DNA from: AB-137-C09 sp964458185
GTDB lineage: Bacteria; Pseudomonadota; Zetaproteobacteria; Mariprofundales; Mariprofundaceae
DNA: 64,000 bases
Assembly: GCA_964458185.1 (NCBI GenBank)
Contig: CAYWFG010000008.1
Location: 9,449 to 73,448, forward strand
Direction of reading: 5' to 3'
This document shows, piece by piece, positions 16,087-24,701 of the stretch. The notes beneath the pieces are model-generated. The model saw nothing but the letters and a program-made list of their open reading frames with translations. It had not been told where the DNA came from and did no database searches. Made by a program: the position numbers and the translations under genes. Within the stretch, counting starts at the first letter, position 1. The number at the start of each line of letters is the position of its first letter.

Positions 16087-16574
16087 CAATAGTGCGCGAA
16101 GACTTCTGTTTTTCCGCTGCCGTTAAACGACAATACATCATAGCCTTCGGTGGGTAAGCCTTCTTTTTGCATGCCTGGTGATTTCATCGGCATGCCAGGG
16201 GCAGTAAGCCCCACAATATCAGGACGTTCTTTTAATAAACGTGCCACGTCTTTGGCTGGGACATGACCTTCTATAATATAACCGCCAATCAATGCCGTAT
16301 GGCATGATTCCAATGATTTAGGTACGCCGTATTGTTTTTTGATGGCATTCATATTGTCACGTTTGTGTTCGGTGACGGTAAAGCCTGCTTGACGCATATG
16401 GCTTGCCCAATCACCGCAACAGCCACAGGTCGGGGATTTGTACATATCAATGGTTTGACCATTTGATTGTGCCACCGTTGTTGTTTTTTCTTCGGCTATT
16501 GCGGTATTCACCGCATAGGCTGTAAATAACATTGCCATCATAGCAAATAAGCCAGTTTTTTGATAAAGTTTCAT
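16086..16574 (-). CDS. DUF411 metal-binding periplasmic protein
   Basis: This 162-aa exported protein of the DUF411 family is frequently linked to copper and silver resistance genes. It has a signal peptide (about 1-27), then MYKSPTCGCCGDWASHM with Cys50, Cys52 and Cys53 as the probable metal-binding thiols. LESCHTALIGGYIIEGHVPA and the Met-rich PGMPMKSPGM are the other family blocks. The start is MKLYQK, with AAGGAA seven nucleotides upstream. A longer frame of 24 codons would add an unlikely second leader. It may receive Cu(I) from, or hand it to, the CusCBA pump encoded upstream. Confidence 0.9.
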   Translation of the reverse strand: MKLYQKTGLFAMMAMLFTAYAVNTAIAEEKTTTVAQSNGQTIDMYKSPTCGCCGDWASHMRQAGFTVTEHKRDNMNAIKKQYGVPKSLESCHTALIGGYIIEGHVPAKDVARLLKERPDIVGLTAPGMPMKSPGMQKEGLPTEGYDVLSFNGSGKTEVFAHY

Positions 16575-16652
16575 GGTGTTCCTTTTGGTTTTTATCTGTG
16601 CTTTTGCTCCCACACAAGCGCATGGAAGCAAAAGTAAGGGATTCAATGGTCG

Positions 16653-16799
16653 TTAGCGAATAATATCAAATGAGCGGTCATGTGCATTTTTACCTGTATG
16701 CTTCATCGTTGTGCCATCAGCATTATCGTGTGTATTGGCACAAGCACCCAAACTGAGGGTAAACATCAGCATCATCGCCATCATTATATATTTTTTCAT
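16653..16799 (-). CDS. Second small lipoprotein (48 aa), overlapping cusA
   Basis: The start codon overlaps the stop of the upstream cusA by 4 nt (ATGA), and GGAGAG in the end of cusA serves as ribosome site. The signal MKKYIMMAMMLMFTLSLGAC has a lipobox LGAC (Cys20). The mature part of 29 residues is hydrophilic (NTHDNADGTTMKHTGK...). No homologue comes to mind. Its size and position match the other tiny lipoprotein in this island, though the sequences are not obviously related. Confidence 0.7.
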   Translation of the reverse strand: MKKYIMMAMMLMFTLSLGACANTHDNADGTTMKHTGKNAHDRSFDIIR

Positions 16800-19700
16800 A
16801 CGTCACTCTCCTTTACCATCGATTTTTCTTGCCATTGCAGCAATAAACCATACACAGCAGGCAATACCACAAGGCAAAGAATGGTAGTTGTTACCATACC
16901 ACCAATCATGGGCGCTGCAATGCGTTGCATCACACTGGAACCTGTGCCATCGCCCCACATAATCGGTAACAAACCTGCAATCACTGCCGTGGCAGTCATG
17001 GCAATGGGGCGCACCCGTTGCGCTGTGCCTTGGAGAACAGCGGCATACATTTCTTTTGGCTCTAATGGGCGTTGCAATACTTTACGCTTTTCATCCACGG
17101 TTTGTGCAATGAACGTTAATACCAACACGCCAATTTCTGCGGCGACACCTGCCAGCGCGATAAAACCTACACCGACGGCAACACTTAAATTATAATCCAG
17201 CAGATAAATCAACCAAATACCGCCGACCATGGCAAACGGCACAGAAACCATCACCACCAAGGGTTCGGTTAAGCGTTGAAAGTTAAAGTACAATAGCAAG
17301 AAAATAAGCAACAACACCAATGGTGCAACAATTTGCATCCTTGCCTTGGCACGCTGCATGTATTCGTATTGCCCTGACCATATCACATTATAACCTGCTG
17401 GAATTTTCACTTTTTCGGCTACAATTTGTTGTGCCTTAGTCACATAACCGCCAATATCGGAAGTTTTGATGTCCACATAAATCCATGTATCCAGCAACGA
17501 ATCTTCACTTTTAATCACGGGTGGGCCACGGGTTAATGATAAATCTGCAACCAATGACAGAGGAATTTGCTCACCGTGGGGCGTGGGAATCAATACCCGT
17601 TTGAGTGCCTCAGGTGAATCACGCACTTCACGCGCATAACGCAGGTTCACAGGGTAGCGTTCCAACCCTTCCACGGTTTTGGTGATGTTCATGCCACCAA
17701 TGGCTGATTGAATGACATCTTGCACGTCACCCACGGTTAAACCATAGCGCGAAGCTTCTTTGCGGTTGATTTTAATATCGTAATAATACCCACCCACCGC
17801 ACGATCCCCCATCGCAGTTTGGGTTTCAGGTAGCATTTTTAACACGCCTTCAATCTCTTTGCCCAGACGTTGCAACTCTTCAAGGTTATCACCCACGATC
17901 TTGATGCCTACAGGGGTTTTGATGCCTGTAGAAAGCATGTCGATCCGTGTTTTTATCGGGTATGTCCACGCATTGGCAATACCGGGGAAGTTGATGGCTT
18001 GATCCATTTCCTTCATCAATTCCTTGCTGGTTTTTTCAGGATTTGGCCATGCTTCATGCGGTTTTAGATGAATGGTGGTTTCCATCATCGATAACGATGC
18101 AGGGTCAGTCGCGGACTCTGCTCGCCCTACTTTACCAAATACCGTTTCCACTTCAGGAAACCGTTTGAGTATTTGATCGGTACGCTGCAAAATCTCTTTT
18201 GCCTTGGTAATAGAAATACCAGGGAATGCCGTCGGCATATACAAAATATCGCCTTCATCCAGTGGCGGCATGAACTCGCTGCCCAGCTTGCTTAACGGGT
18301 ACGCACCACTGACCAGCAGCACCACGGCAATCATCATGGTCATCCATTTAAAACGCATCGCCACCGTTAAAATGGGGGTGTGCAACCATTGCAAAAAACG
18401 ATTGATCGGGTTTTTATGCTCAGGCATGATTTTTCCGCGAATAAAATAGCCCATCAACAAAGGAACCAAGGTAATCGCCAAAATCGCCGCTGCTGCCATC
18501 GAATAGGTTGCGGTAAACGCCAATGGTTTAAACAAACGCCCTTCTTGTGCTTCCAGCGCAAAAATCGCCAAATAAGACACCGTGATAATCAACAAAGAGA
18601 AAAACAACGCAGGGGCAACTTCTTTGGAGGCCGTGCCAATCGCTGCCCAATGTTCTTTGTTGTTGAGTGCACCGCCTTTTTGTTGCGTTCGCTGCTCCAG
18701 ATGCTTGTGGGCATTTTCGATTAACACAATCGCGCCATCAACCATTGCCCCGAGCGTAATTGCGATACCACCCAACGACATAATGTTCGCGGCAAGCCCT
18801 TGGGTTTGCATCAAAATAAAGGCAATCAACACCCCCAAAGGCAAGGTGATAATCGCCACCAAGGCAGAGCGGGCATGCATGAGAAACAACAAGCAAACCA
18901 GCCCAATAACAATAAATTCTTCAATCAGTTTTTCTTTTAAATTGTCCACAGCGCGTTCAATTAAGCCGCTGCGGTCATAAACAGGAATAATCTCTACGCC
19001 TTCGGGAAGCCCTTTGCGTAATTCATCGAGTTTTTCTTTCACCGCATTGATGGTGGCTAAAGCATTTTCACCAAAGCGCATAATCACCACGCCGCCAGCG
19101 ACTTCACCTTCGCCATTTAGCTCAACCAATCCACGGCGTAATTCAGGGCCTAAATGCACATGGGCTATATCACGAATACGAATCGGCGTACCCGTAGTGT
19201 TTGAACCAACAGGAATATCATTGATGTCTTCAATGCTTTGTATATAGCCTAATCCACGCACCATGTATTCGGTTTCAGACATTTCGAGTAAGCGTCCACC
19301 AACATCGTTGTTGGAGCGTTTGATCGCATATTTGACGGCAGATAATGGAATATTGTATGCCAGCAAAGCATCAGGATCGACTTCCACTTGGTACTGTTTA
19401 ACAAAACCACCAATGGAGGCGACTTCAGATACGCCATTAACGGTTTGCAAGCGGTAGCGTAGATACCAGTCTTGAATGGAGCGCAGTTGGGATAAATCAT
19501 GTTTGCCTGTTTTATCAATCAAAGCATATTCATAGACCCAACCGACACCCGTGGCATCAGGGCCTAATGTAGGGGTTACGCCTTCGGGTAAAAACTTGGA
19601 AGCATAATTAAGGAATTCTAACACACGGCTACGCGCCCAATACATATCGGTGCCATCTTCAAAAATGATGTAAACGAACGAAAAGCCAAAAAATGAATAA

Positions 19701-19951
19701 CCACGCACTGTTTTTGTTTTGGGTACGGCAAGCATGGCAGTGGTTAAAGGGTAGGTGACTTGGTCTTCGATCACTTGTGGGGCTTGACCGGGGAATTCAG
19801 TGAAAACGATAACTTGGACATCCGATAAATCAGGGATGGCATCTAGGGGAATGGTTTTGACTGCCCATAAACCACCTAGGAATAATAGCATGGTTGCCAT
19901 TAATACTAAAAATGGTTTTTTTAATGAGATGTCTACGATATTTTGGATCAT
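16796..19951 (-). CDS. cusA: CusA-type heavy-metal RND efflux pump, paralogue 1
   Basis: This 1051-aa inner-membrane pump drives Cu(I)/Ag(I) out through CusB and CusC with proton motive force. It has twelve transmembrane helices in two repeats and two large periplasmic loops. The HME-RND signature GGIAITLGAMVDGAIVLIENAHKH and the methionine triad equivalents (ILYMPTAFPG, SLSMMETT, RIDMLSTGIKTP) are all present, so it looks functional. It is downstream of a second, closely similar pump gene, across a 54-nt gap with a hairpin element. AAGGAG precedes the ATG. Confidence 0.95.
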   Translation of the reverse strand: MIQNIVDISLKKPFLVLMATMLLFLGGLWAVKTIPLDAIPDLSDVQVIVFTEFPGQAPQVIEDQVTYPLTTAMLAVPKTKTVRGYSFFGFSFVYIIFEDGTDMYWARSRVLEFLNYASKFLPEGVTPTLGPDATGVGWVYEYALIDKTGKHDLSQLRSIQDWYLRYRLQTVNGVSEVASIGGFVKQYQVEVDPDALLAYNIPLSAVKYAIKRSNNDVGGRLLEMSETEYMVRGLGYIQSIEDINDIPVGSNTTGTPIRIRDIAHVHLGPELRRGLVELNGEGEVAGGVVIMRFGENALATINAVKEKLDELRKGLPEGVEIIPVYDRSGLIERAVDNLKEKLIEEFIVIGLVCLLFLMHARSALVAIITLPLGVLIAFILMQTQGLAANIMSLGGIAITLGAMVDGAIVLIENAHKHLEQRTQQKGGALNNKEHWAAIGTASKEVAPALFFSLLIITVSYLAIFALEAQEGRLFKPLAFTATYSMAAAAILAITLVPLLMGYFIRGKIMPEHKNPINRFLQWLHTPILTVAMRFKWMTMMIAVVLLVSGAYPLSKLGSEFMPPLDEGDILYMPTAFPGISITKAKEILQRTDQILKRFPEVETVFGKVGRAESATDPASLSMMETTIHLKPHEAWPNPEKTSKELMKEMDQAINFPGIANAWTYPIKTRIDMLSTGIKTPVGIKIVGDNLEELQRLGKEIEGVLKMLPETQTAMGDRAVGGYYYDIKINRKEASRYGLTVGDVQDVIQSAIGGMNITKTVEGLERYPVNLRYAREVRDSPEALKRVLIPTPHGEQIPLSLVADLSLTRGPPVIKSEDSLLDTWIYVDIKTSDIGGYVTKAQQIVAEKVKIPAGYNVIWSGQYEYMQRAKARMQIVAPLVLLLIFLLLYFNFQRLTEPLVVMVSVPFAMVGGIWLIYLLDYNLSVAVGVGFIALAGVAAEIGVLVLTFIAQTVDEKRKVLQRPLEPKEMYAAVLQGTAQRVRPIAMTATAVIAGLLPIMWGDGTGSSVMQRIAAPMIGGMVTTTILCLVVLPAVYGLLLQWQEKSMVKESDV

Positions 19952-19974
19952 TGTTTTGCTCCTTTTCGGCTATG

Positions 19975-20000
19975 CGGGCAGGCACATAGGCCTGCCCCTA
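19975..20000. repeat. 26-nt hairpin element between the two cusA genes (copy A)
   Basis: The arms GGGCAGGC and GCCTGCCC (8 bp) enclose ACATAG. On the opposite strand, the element at 23172-23197 is identical in 25 of 26 positions. The pair brackets the upstream cusA in inverted orientation. Confidence 0.85.
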
Positions 20001-20005
20001 CGGGG

Positions 20006-23000
20006 TTATTTGTGGGCTGCGCGTTCTTTTGCCTGTAATACCATGCCATAAATGACGGGTAGGACTAGCAGGCTTAACAATGTTGCCGTGACCATGCCAC
20101 CAATCATCGGCGCTGCGATGCGTTGCATGACATCGGAGCCTGTGCCTCCGCCCCACATGATCGGCAGTAAACCTGCAATGACGGCGGTGGCTGTCATGGC
20201 AATAGGGCGTACTCGTTGGGTTGTACCACTGGCTACGGCTTCGATGATGTCTTGGGATGATAATGCACCGCGTGTTTCGGCACGGCGTTTGGCGACCGAT
20301 TGATCGATAAAGGTCATCACCAACACGCCGATTTCTGCCGATACCCCTGCTAGCGCAATAAAACCAACAGCGACTGCAACACTCATATTATAACCCAAAT
20401 ACCAAACCAGCCAAAAGCCACCAATCAAGGCAAAGGGAATAGAGAGCATGACCACCACAGGTGAGGTGAAATTTCTAAAGTTAAAATACAGCAACAAAAA
20501 GATCGTCAACAGAGTAATCGGAATCACCACGCGAAGCCGTTCTGCGGCACGTTCCATGTATTCAAACTGACCAGACCACACCAGCGAGTAACCCGCAGGA
20601 ATTTTCACTGTTTCTGCCACCTTCTTTTTAGCTTCAGCGACATAACCACCAATATCGGAGGTTTTAATATCGACATAAATCCATGCGTTCGGCGTGGCAT
20701 TTTCTGTTTTAACCGATGGGGGGCCACGGCGAAGCTTTAACGTTGTCACCAAAGATAAAGGGATTTGTGTGCCTGTCGGCGTAGGGATCAACACCCGTTT
20801 AAGTGATTCCATATTATCGCGCAATTCACGCGGATAACGAATATTAATCGGGTAACGCTCTAAGCCTTCCACCGTTTCACTCACATTCATGCCACCAATG
20901 GCAGATTGAATCACATCTTGCACATCTCCCACCGTTAAACCATAACGAGCAGCTTCTTCACGGTTGATGTCAAAATCAAGGTAATACCCCCCTGCGGCAC
21001 GGTCAGCAAAGGCAGACAATGTATCGGGAAGTTGTTTAATAGCGCGTTCAATTTCGCCAGCAACATCTTCTAATACCTGCAAGTCAGGCCCTGATAGTTT
21101 AATGCCAATCGGGGTTTTAATCCCCGTAGAGAGCATATCAATCCGTGTTTTAATTGGGTATGTCCACGCATTGGCTAGCCCTGGGAATTTGATCGCAGCA
21201 TCCATTTCTGCCATCAATTCTTTGGTTGTTTTGCTAGGATCTGGCCATTCCGATTTGGGTTTTAAACGAATGGTAGTTTCTAGCATCGAGAGTGGTGCAG
21301 GGTCAGTGGCTGTTTCTGCACGCCCTACCTTACCAAAGGTATGATGCACTTCAGGGAAGGTTGCCAGAATTTTATCCGTTTGCTGCAATAACTGCTTTGC
21401 CTTGGTAATAGAAATACCAGGGTAAGTCGTTGGCATATAGAGTATATCACCTTCATCCAAGGGCGGCATGAACTCTGAGCCTGTATTCATCAACGGGTAG
21501 GCTGTTGCACCCAGCAAGATAAGGGCAAAACTTAGCGTGATAAAACGCCAACGCAGCGCAAAACCAAGCAATGGCGCATGCACCGACTTTAAACCTTTAT
21601 TGAGCCAATTATGCTCTTCACTGGGGATTTTTCCGCGAATCATCAGTCCCATCAGCACAGGAACCAAGGTAACGGCAAGCAATGCTGCCGCAGCCATCGC
21701 ATAGGTTTTGGTGAACGCCAGCGGTGCAAACAATCGCCCTTCTTGCGCTTGCAAAGTAAACACAGGCAAAAATGATACCGTAATAATCAGCAGCGAGAAA
21801 AATAGCGCAGGACCGACCTCTTTGGAGGCAGCAGTAATCGCCTGCCATCGTGCCGTGGTATTGTTGCTTTGTTCAGGGGTAAGATTTTCTAGGTGCTTAT
21901 GGGCATTTTCGATCATCACAATTGCCCCATCAATCATCGCACCAATGGCAATGGCAATACCGCCAAGACTCATAATATTGGCAGATAAGCCCTGCCATTG
22001 CATAATCATAAAAGCGATCAAAATTCCAATTGGCAAACTGATAATTGCCACCAAGGCACTGCGCGCATGCATTAAAAAGATCAAGCAGATGATTGCCACT
22101 ACAATCGACTCTTCAATCAATTTACCCTTGAGATTTTCCACGGCACGTTCAATCAAATCACCACGGTCATACACGGGTATAATTTCTACACCTTCGGGCA
22201 AGCCTTCTTTTAGATCATCCAGTTTTTCGCGTACACGTTCAATGGTGGCTAAGGCGTTTTCACCATAACGCATAATAATAATGCCACCGACCACTTCGCC
22301 TTCACCATTTAGCTCAACCAGTCCGCGCCGCAATTCTGGCCCAATATGAATATTCGCCAGTTGTTTAAGAAAAATTGGCGTACCATTATCATCCACACCA
22401 ACAGGAATGACCTCTAAATCATGCAAGCTTTTGATATACCCCAACCCACGCACCATGTATTCGGTTTCGCTCATTTCCACCAAACGCCCACCAACATCAT
22501 TATTCGAGCGTTGAATGGCATGTTTAATTTTTGCAAGTGGAATATTGTAGGCAAGCATGGCATCAGGGTTTAACTCAATTTGGTATTGTTTAACATAGCC
22601 ACCAATCGAAGCCACTTCAGATACGCCTTGCACGGTTTGCAAAGGGTAACGTAAATACCAGTCTTGAATCGAACGGAGTTGCGATAAGTCGTGTTTTCCT
22701 GTTTTATCTACCAAGGCGTATTCGTAAATCCAGCCAACACCTGTGGCATCAGGGCCTAACTTTGGCGAGACACTGGCTGGCAAACGGTCTGCTGCATAAT
22801 TCAAGTATTCCAGCACCCGCGTCCGCGCCCAATACATATCGGTGCCATCTTTGAAAATAACATAGACCATCGAAAAACCAAAAAACGAATAGCCCCGTAC
22901 CACCTTGGTATTCGGCACAGAAAGCATCGCCGTGGTCAACGGGTAGGTTACTTGATCTTCGACAACTTGCGGTGCTTGCCCTTCAAACTGGGTAAATACA

Positions 23001-23143
23001 ATCACCTGCACATCAGAAAGATCAGGGATGGCATCCAGTGGCGTGGCTTTCATCGCCTGAAACCCTGCAAACGAAATCAACAATGCAGCAATCAATACCA
23101 AAAATCGGTTCCGAATGGATACATCAATAAGCGAACGAATCAT
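20006..23143 (-). CDS. cusA: CusA-type heavy-metal RND efflux pump, paralogue 2
   Basis: This 1045-aa protein is closely similar to the downstream pump along its whole length. It has the same family signature (GGIAIAIGAMIDGAIVMIENAHKH) and methionine triad equivalents (ILYMPTTYPG, PLSMLETT, RIDMLSTGIKTP). Differences cluster in the cytoplasmic loop after helix six and in the C-terminal tail (KERAAHK). It follows cusB by 79 nt that contain hairpin element copy B. AAAGGAAT lies before the ATG. The tandem pair implies a duplication, with either division of labour or a mixed trimer. The sequence alone does not decide which. Confidence 0.95.
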   Translation of the reverse strand: MIRSLIDVSIRNRFLVLIAALLISFAGFQAMKATPLDAIPDLSDVQVIVFTQFEGQAPQVVEDQVTYPLTTAMLSVPNTKVVRGYSFFGFSMVYVIFKDGTDMYWARTRVLEYLNYAADRLPASVSPKLGPDATGVGWIYEYALVDKTGKHDLSQLRSIQDWYLRYPLQTVQGVSEVASIGGYVKQYQIELNPDAMLAYNIPLAKIKHAIQRSNNDVGGRLVEMSETEYMVRGLGYIKSLHDLEVIPVGVDDNGTPIFLKQLANIHIGPELRRGLVELNGEGEVVGGIIIMRYGENALATIERVREKLDDLKEGLPEGVEIIPVYDRGDLIERAVENLKGKLIEESIVVAIICLIFLMHARSALVAIISLPIGILIAFMIMQWQGLSANIMSLGGIAIAIGAMIDGAIVMIENAHKHLENLTPEQSNNTTARWQAITAASKEVGPALFFSLLIITVSFLPVFTLQAQEGRLFAPLAFTKTYAMAAAALLAVTLVPVLMGLMIRGKIPSEEHNWLNKGLKSVHAPLLGFALRWRFITLSFALILLGATAYPLMNTGSEFMPPLDEGDILYMPTTYPGISITKAKQLLQQTDKILATFPEVHHTFGKVGRAETATDPAPLSMLETTIRLKPKSEWPDPSKTTKELMAEMDAAIKFPGLANAWTYPIKTRIDMLSTGIKTPIGIKLSGPDLQVLEDVAGEIERAIKQLPDTLSAFADRAAGGYYLDFDINREEAARYGLTVGDVQDVIQSAIGGMNVSETVEGLERYPINIRYPRELRDNMESLKRVLIPTPTGTQIPLSLVTTLKLRRGPPSVKTENATPNAWIYVDIKTSDIGGYVAEAKKKVAETVKIPAGYSLVWSGQFEYMERAAERLRVVIPITLLTIFLLLYFNFRNFTSPVVVMLSIPFALIGGFWLVWYLGYNMSVAVAVGFIALAGVSAEIGVLVMTFIDQSVAKRRAETRGALSSQDIIEAVASGTTQRVRPIAMTATAVIAGLLPIMWGGGTGSDVMQRIAAPMIGGMVTATLLSLLVLPVIYGMVLQAKERAAHK

Positions 23144-23171
23144 CTAAATTCCTTTAATAAAAACAATCAAC

Positions 23172-23197
23172 TAGGGGCAGGCCTATCTGCCTGCCCG
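23172..23197. repeat. 26-nt hairpin element between cusB and cusA (copy B, inverted)
   Basis: It is read on the minus strand as the same 26-mer as copy A with one change (loop AGATAG in place of ACATAG). Its position in the leader of the cusA message could set expression of the pump genes relative to cusB. Confidence 0.85.
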
Positions 23198-23222
23198 AAT
23201 AATAAAAAATGACCAACAACAA

Positions 23223-24701
23223 TTATTTAGGCATTTCCATATCGCCCATATTCATGTCATCCATCTTGTCCATATCCATATCGCCCATATCCATACCTTT
23301 AGGTGCTACAACCTTAGGTTCTTGTTTCTTCATCATTTTGGCAGTGGCTTCTTTAAGTTTTGACTCAGAGTCAATCAAGAATTGGCTAGAGGTCACGACA
23401 ATCTCACCCTCTTTCAAACCATTAACAATTTGCACCATGCCATCAGCTTCCACGCCCAAAATAACCTTGCGTGGATCAAACTTACCTGCACCACGCTGCA
23501 CAAATACTTGCTCTTGTTCACCCGTGCGCACAATCGCTTCTGATGGAATAACAATGGCATCAACCTGCTTACCCGCTCTCACATTCACATTGGCAAACAT
23601 TTCAGGCTTTAGCACCAAATCACTGTTATCAAATTCCAAACGAATTTTAACGGTGCGGGTTTTTGCTTCTAAGTAGGGGTAAATGTAACTTACTTTACCG
23701 ATAAAAGTTCTCCCCGGTACGCCAGCGATTTTCATTTCAGCATCATCGCCTTCACGCACCCAAGGTAGATCATCTTCGTACAGATCTACAATCACCCAAA
23801 TATGGGTAAGATCAGCAATCATGTACAATTCAGTGGAAGGTGTGATCCGTTCCCCTTCACGTACGCCAATGTTCATGATTGTGCCATTAAAAGGTGAGTG
23901 GATATGCAGTGCTTTAATGACTTTGCGTGTGCGTTTTAATTTTCTAATTTGATGTTTGGGTACATCCAATAAATCAAGTCGTGAATACGCCGATTTCAAT
24001 AAATTTTTAGCTCCTTCACGCACATCAGGGAAAGGACTGTTCTTTAAAATATCAACGTTGTTTAATGCCAAAATATATTCTTCTTGTGTAGCGACCAACT
24101 GCGGCGAATAAATCGCCATCAACATCGTATCTTTAGCAACGGTGTCACCCGTCTTGTTGATAAATAATTTTTCTACCCAGCCATCATACTTAGGGTGCAA
24201 ACGTGCTACACGCTCTTCATCAAAAGTGACGCGCCCAATGGTGCGAATATCACGCGATAGTGTGATGCGTTTTGCCGTAGTGGTACGAACACCGATATTT
24301 TGTGCCAGCGTACCATCAATTTTTACCGTGCCAGCCAACGATTTTTCATCACCACCACCATCGGCATACACGGGAATATAATCCATGCCCATTTCATCTT
24401 GCGCAGGAACAGGTGAAGTAATATTGGGATTCATCGGGTTGCGGTAAAACAATACTTTTTTTTCTTTGGGGGAATTCTCTTCGGCATAGACAGGCACATA
24501 ATCCATGCCCATAGAATCTTTGGCGGGTACTTTGGATGTAGCCGTAGGATCCATGGCATTACGGTAAAAAAGAATTTTTCGTTCGTTACTAGCCGCTGGG
24601 GTTGAAGGGGATTGATTGGCGTAATACTGATTGCCAAAGTAGCCAGCCCCTGCACCGATAAGCAAGGTGACGATGGCAGTGCCGATAATGGATTTGTTCA
24701 T
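23223..24701 (-). CDS. cusB: CusB-type periplasmic adaptor with two heavy-metal-binding domains
   Basis: This 492-aa membrane-fusion protein joins pump and outer-membrane channel. After an N-terminal anchor (about 5-22), two tandem copies of a 32-residue metal-binding module appear (about 42-73 and 82-113). Each reads ILFYRN.M.P...PA.DSMGMDY.PVY. Lipoyl/barrel-sandwich and beta-barrel domains follow (RTIGRVTFDEERVARLHPKYDGWVEKL; AIVIPSEAIVRTGEQ). The C-terminal 25 residues are almost all Met and Asp with a few Lys, another likely metal site. Two modules rather than one is less common. The start overlaps the cusC stop by 4 nt. Confidence 0.93.
   Translation of the reverse strand: MNKSIIGTAIVTLLIGAGAGYFGNQYYANQSPSTPAASNERKILFYRNAMDPTATSKVPAKDSMGMDYVPVYAEENSPKEKKVLFYRNPMNPNITSPVPAQDEMGMDYIPVYADGGGDEKSLAGTVKIDGTLAQNIGVRTTTAKRITLSRDIRTIGRVTFDEERVARLHPKYDGWVEKLFINKTGDTVAKDTMLMAIYSPQLVATQEEYILALNNVDILKNSPFPDVREGAKNLLKSAYSRLDLLDVPKHQIRKLKRTRKVIKALHIHSPFNGTIMNIGVREGERITPSTELYMIADLTHIWVIVDLYEDDLPWVREGDDAEMKIAGVPGRTFIGKVSYIYPYLEAKTRTVKIRLEFDNSDLVLKPEMFANVNVRAGKQVDAIVIPSEAIVRTGEQEQVFVQRGAGKFDPRKVILGVEADGMVQIVNGLKEGEIVVTSSQFLIDSESKLKEATAKMMKKQEPKVVAPKGMDMGDMDMDKMDDMNMGDMEMPK

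Noticed and set aside
18204..18980. Several plus-strand frames opposite cusA
   Set aside because: Mirror translations of RND transmembrane segments. They follow the codon pattern of the minus-strand gene.
21618..21848. Second minus-strand frame inside the upstream cusA
   Set aside because: Different frame of a well conserved pump gene.
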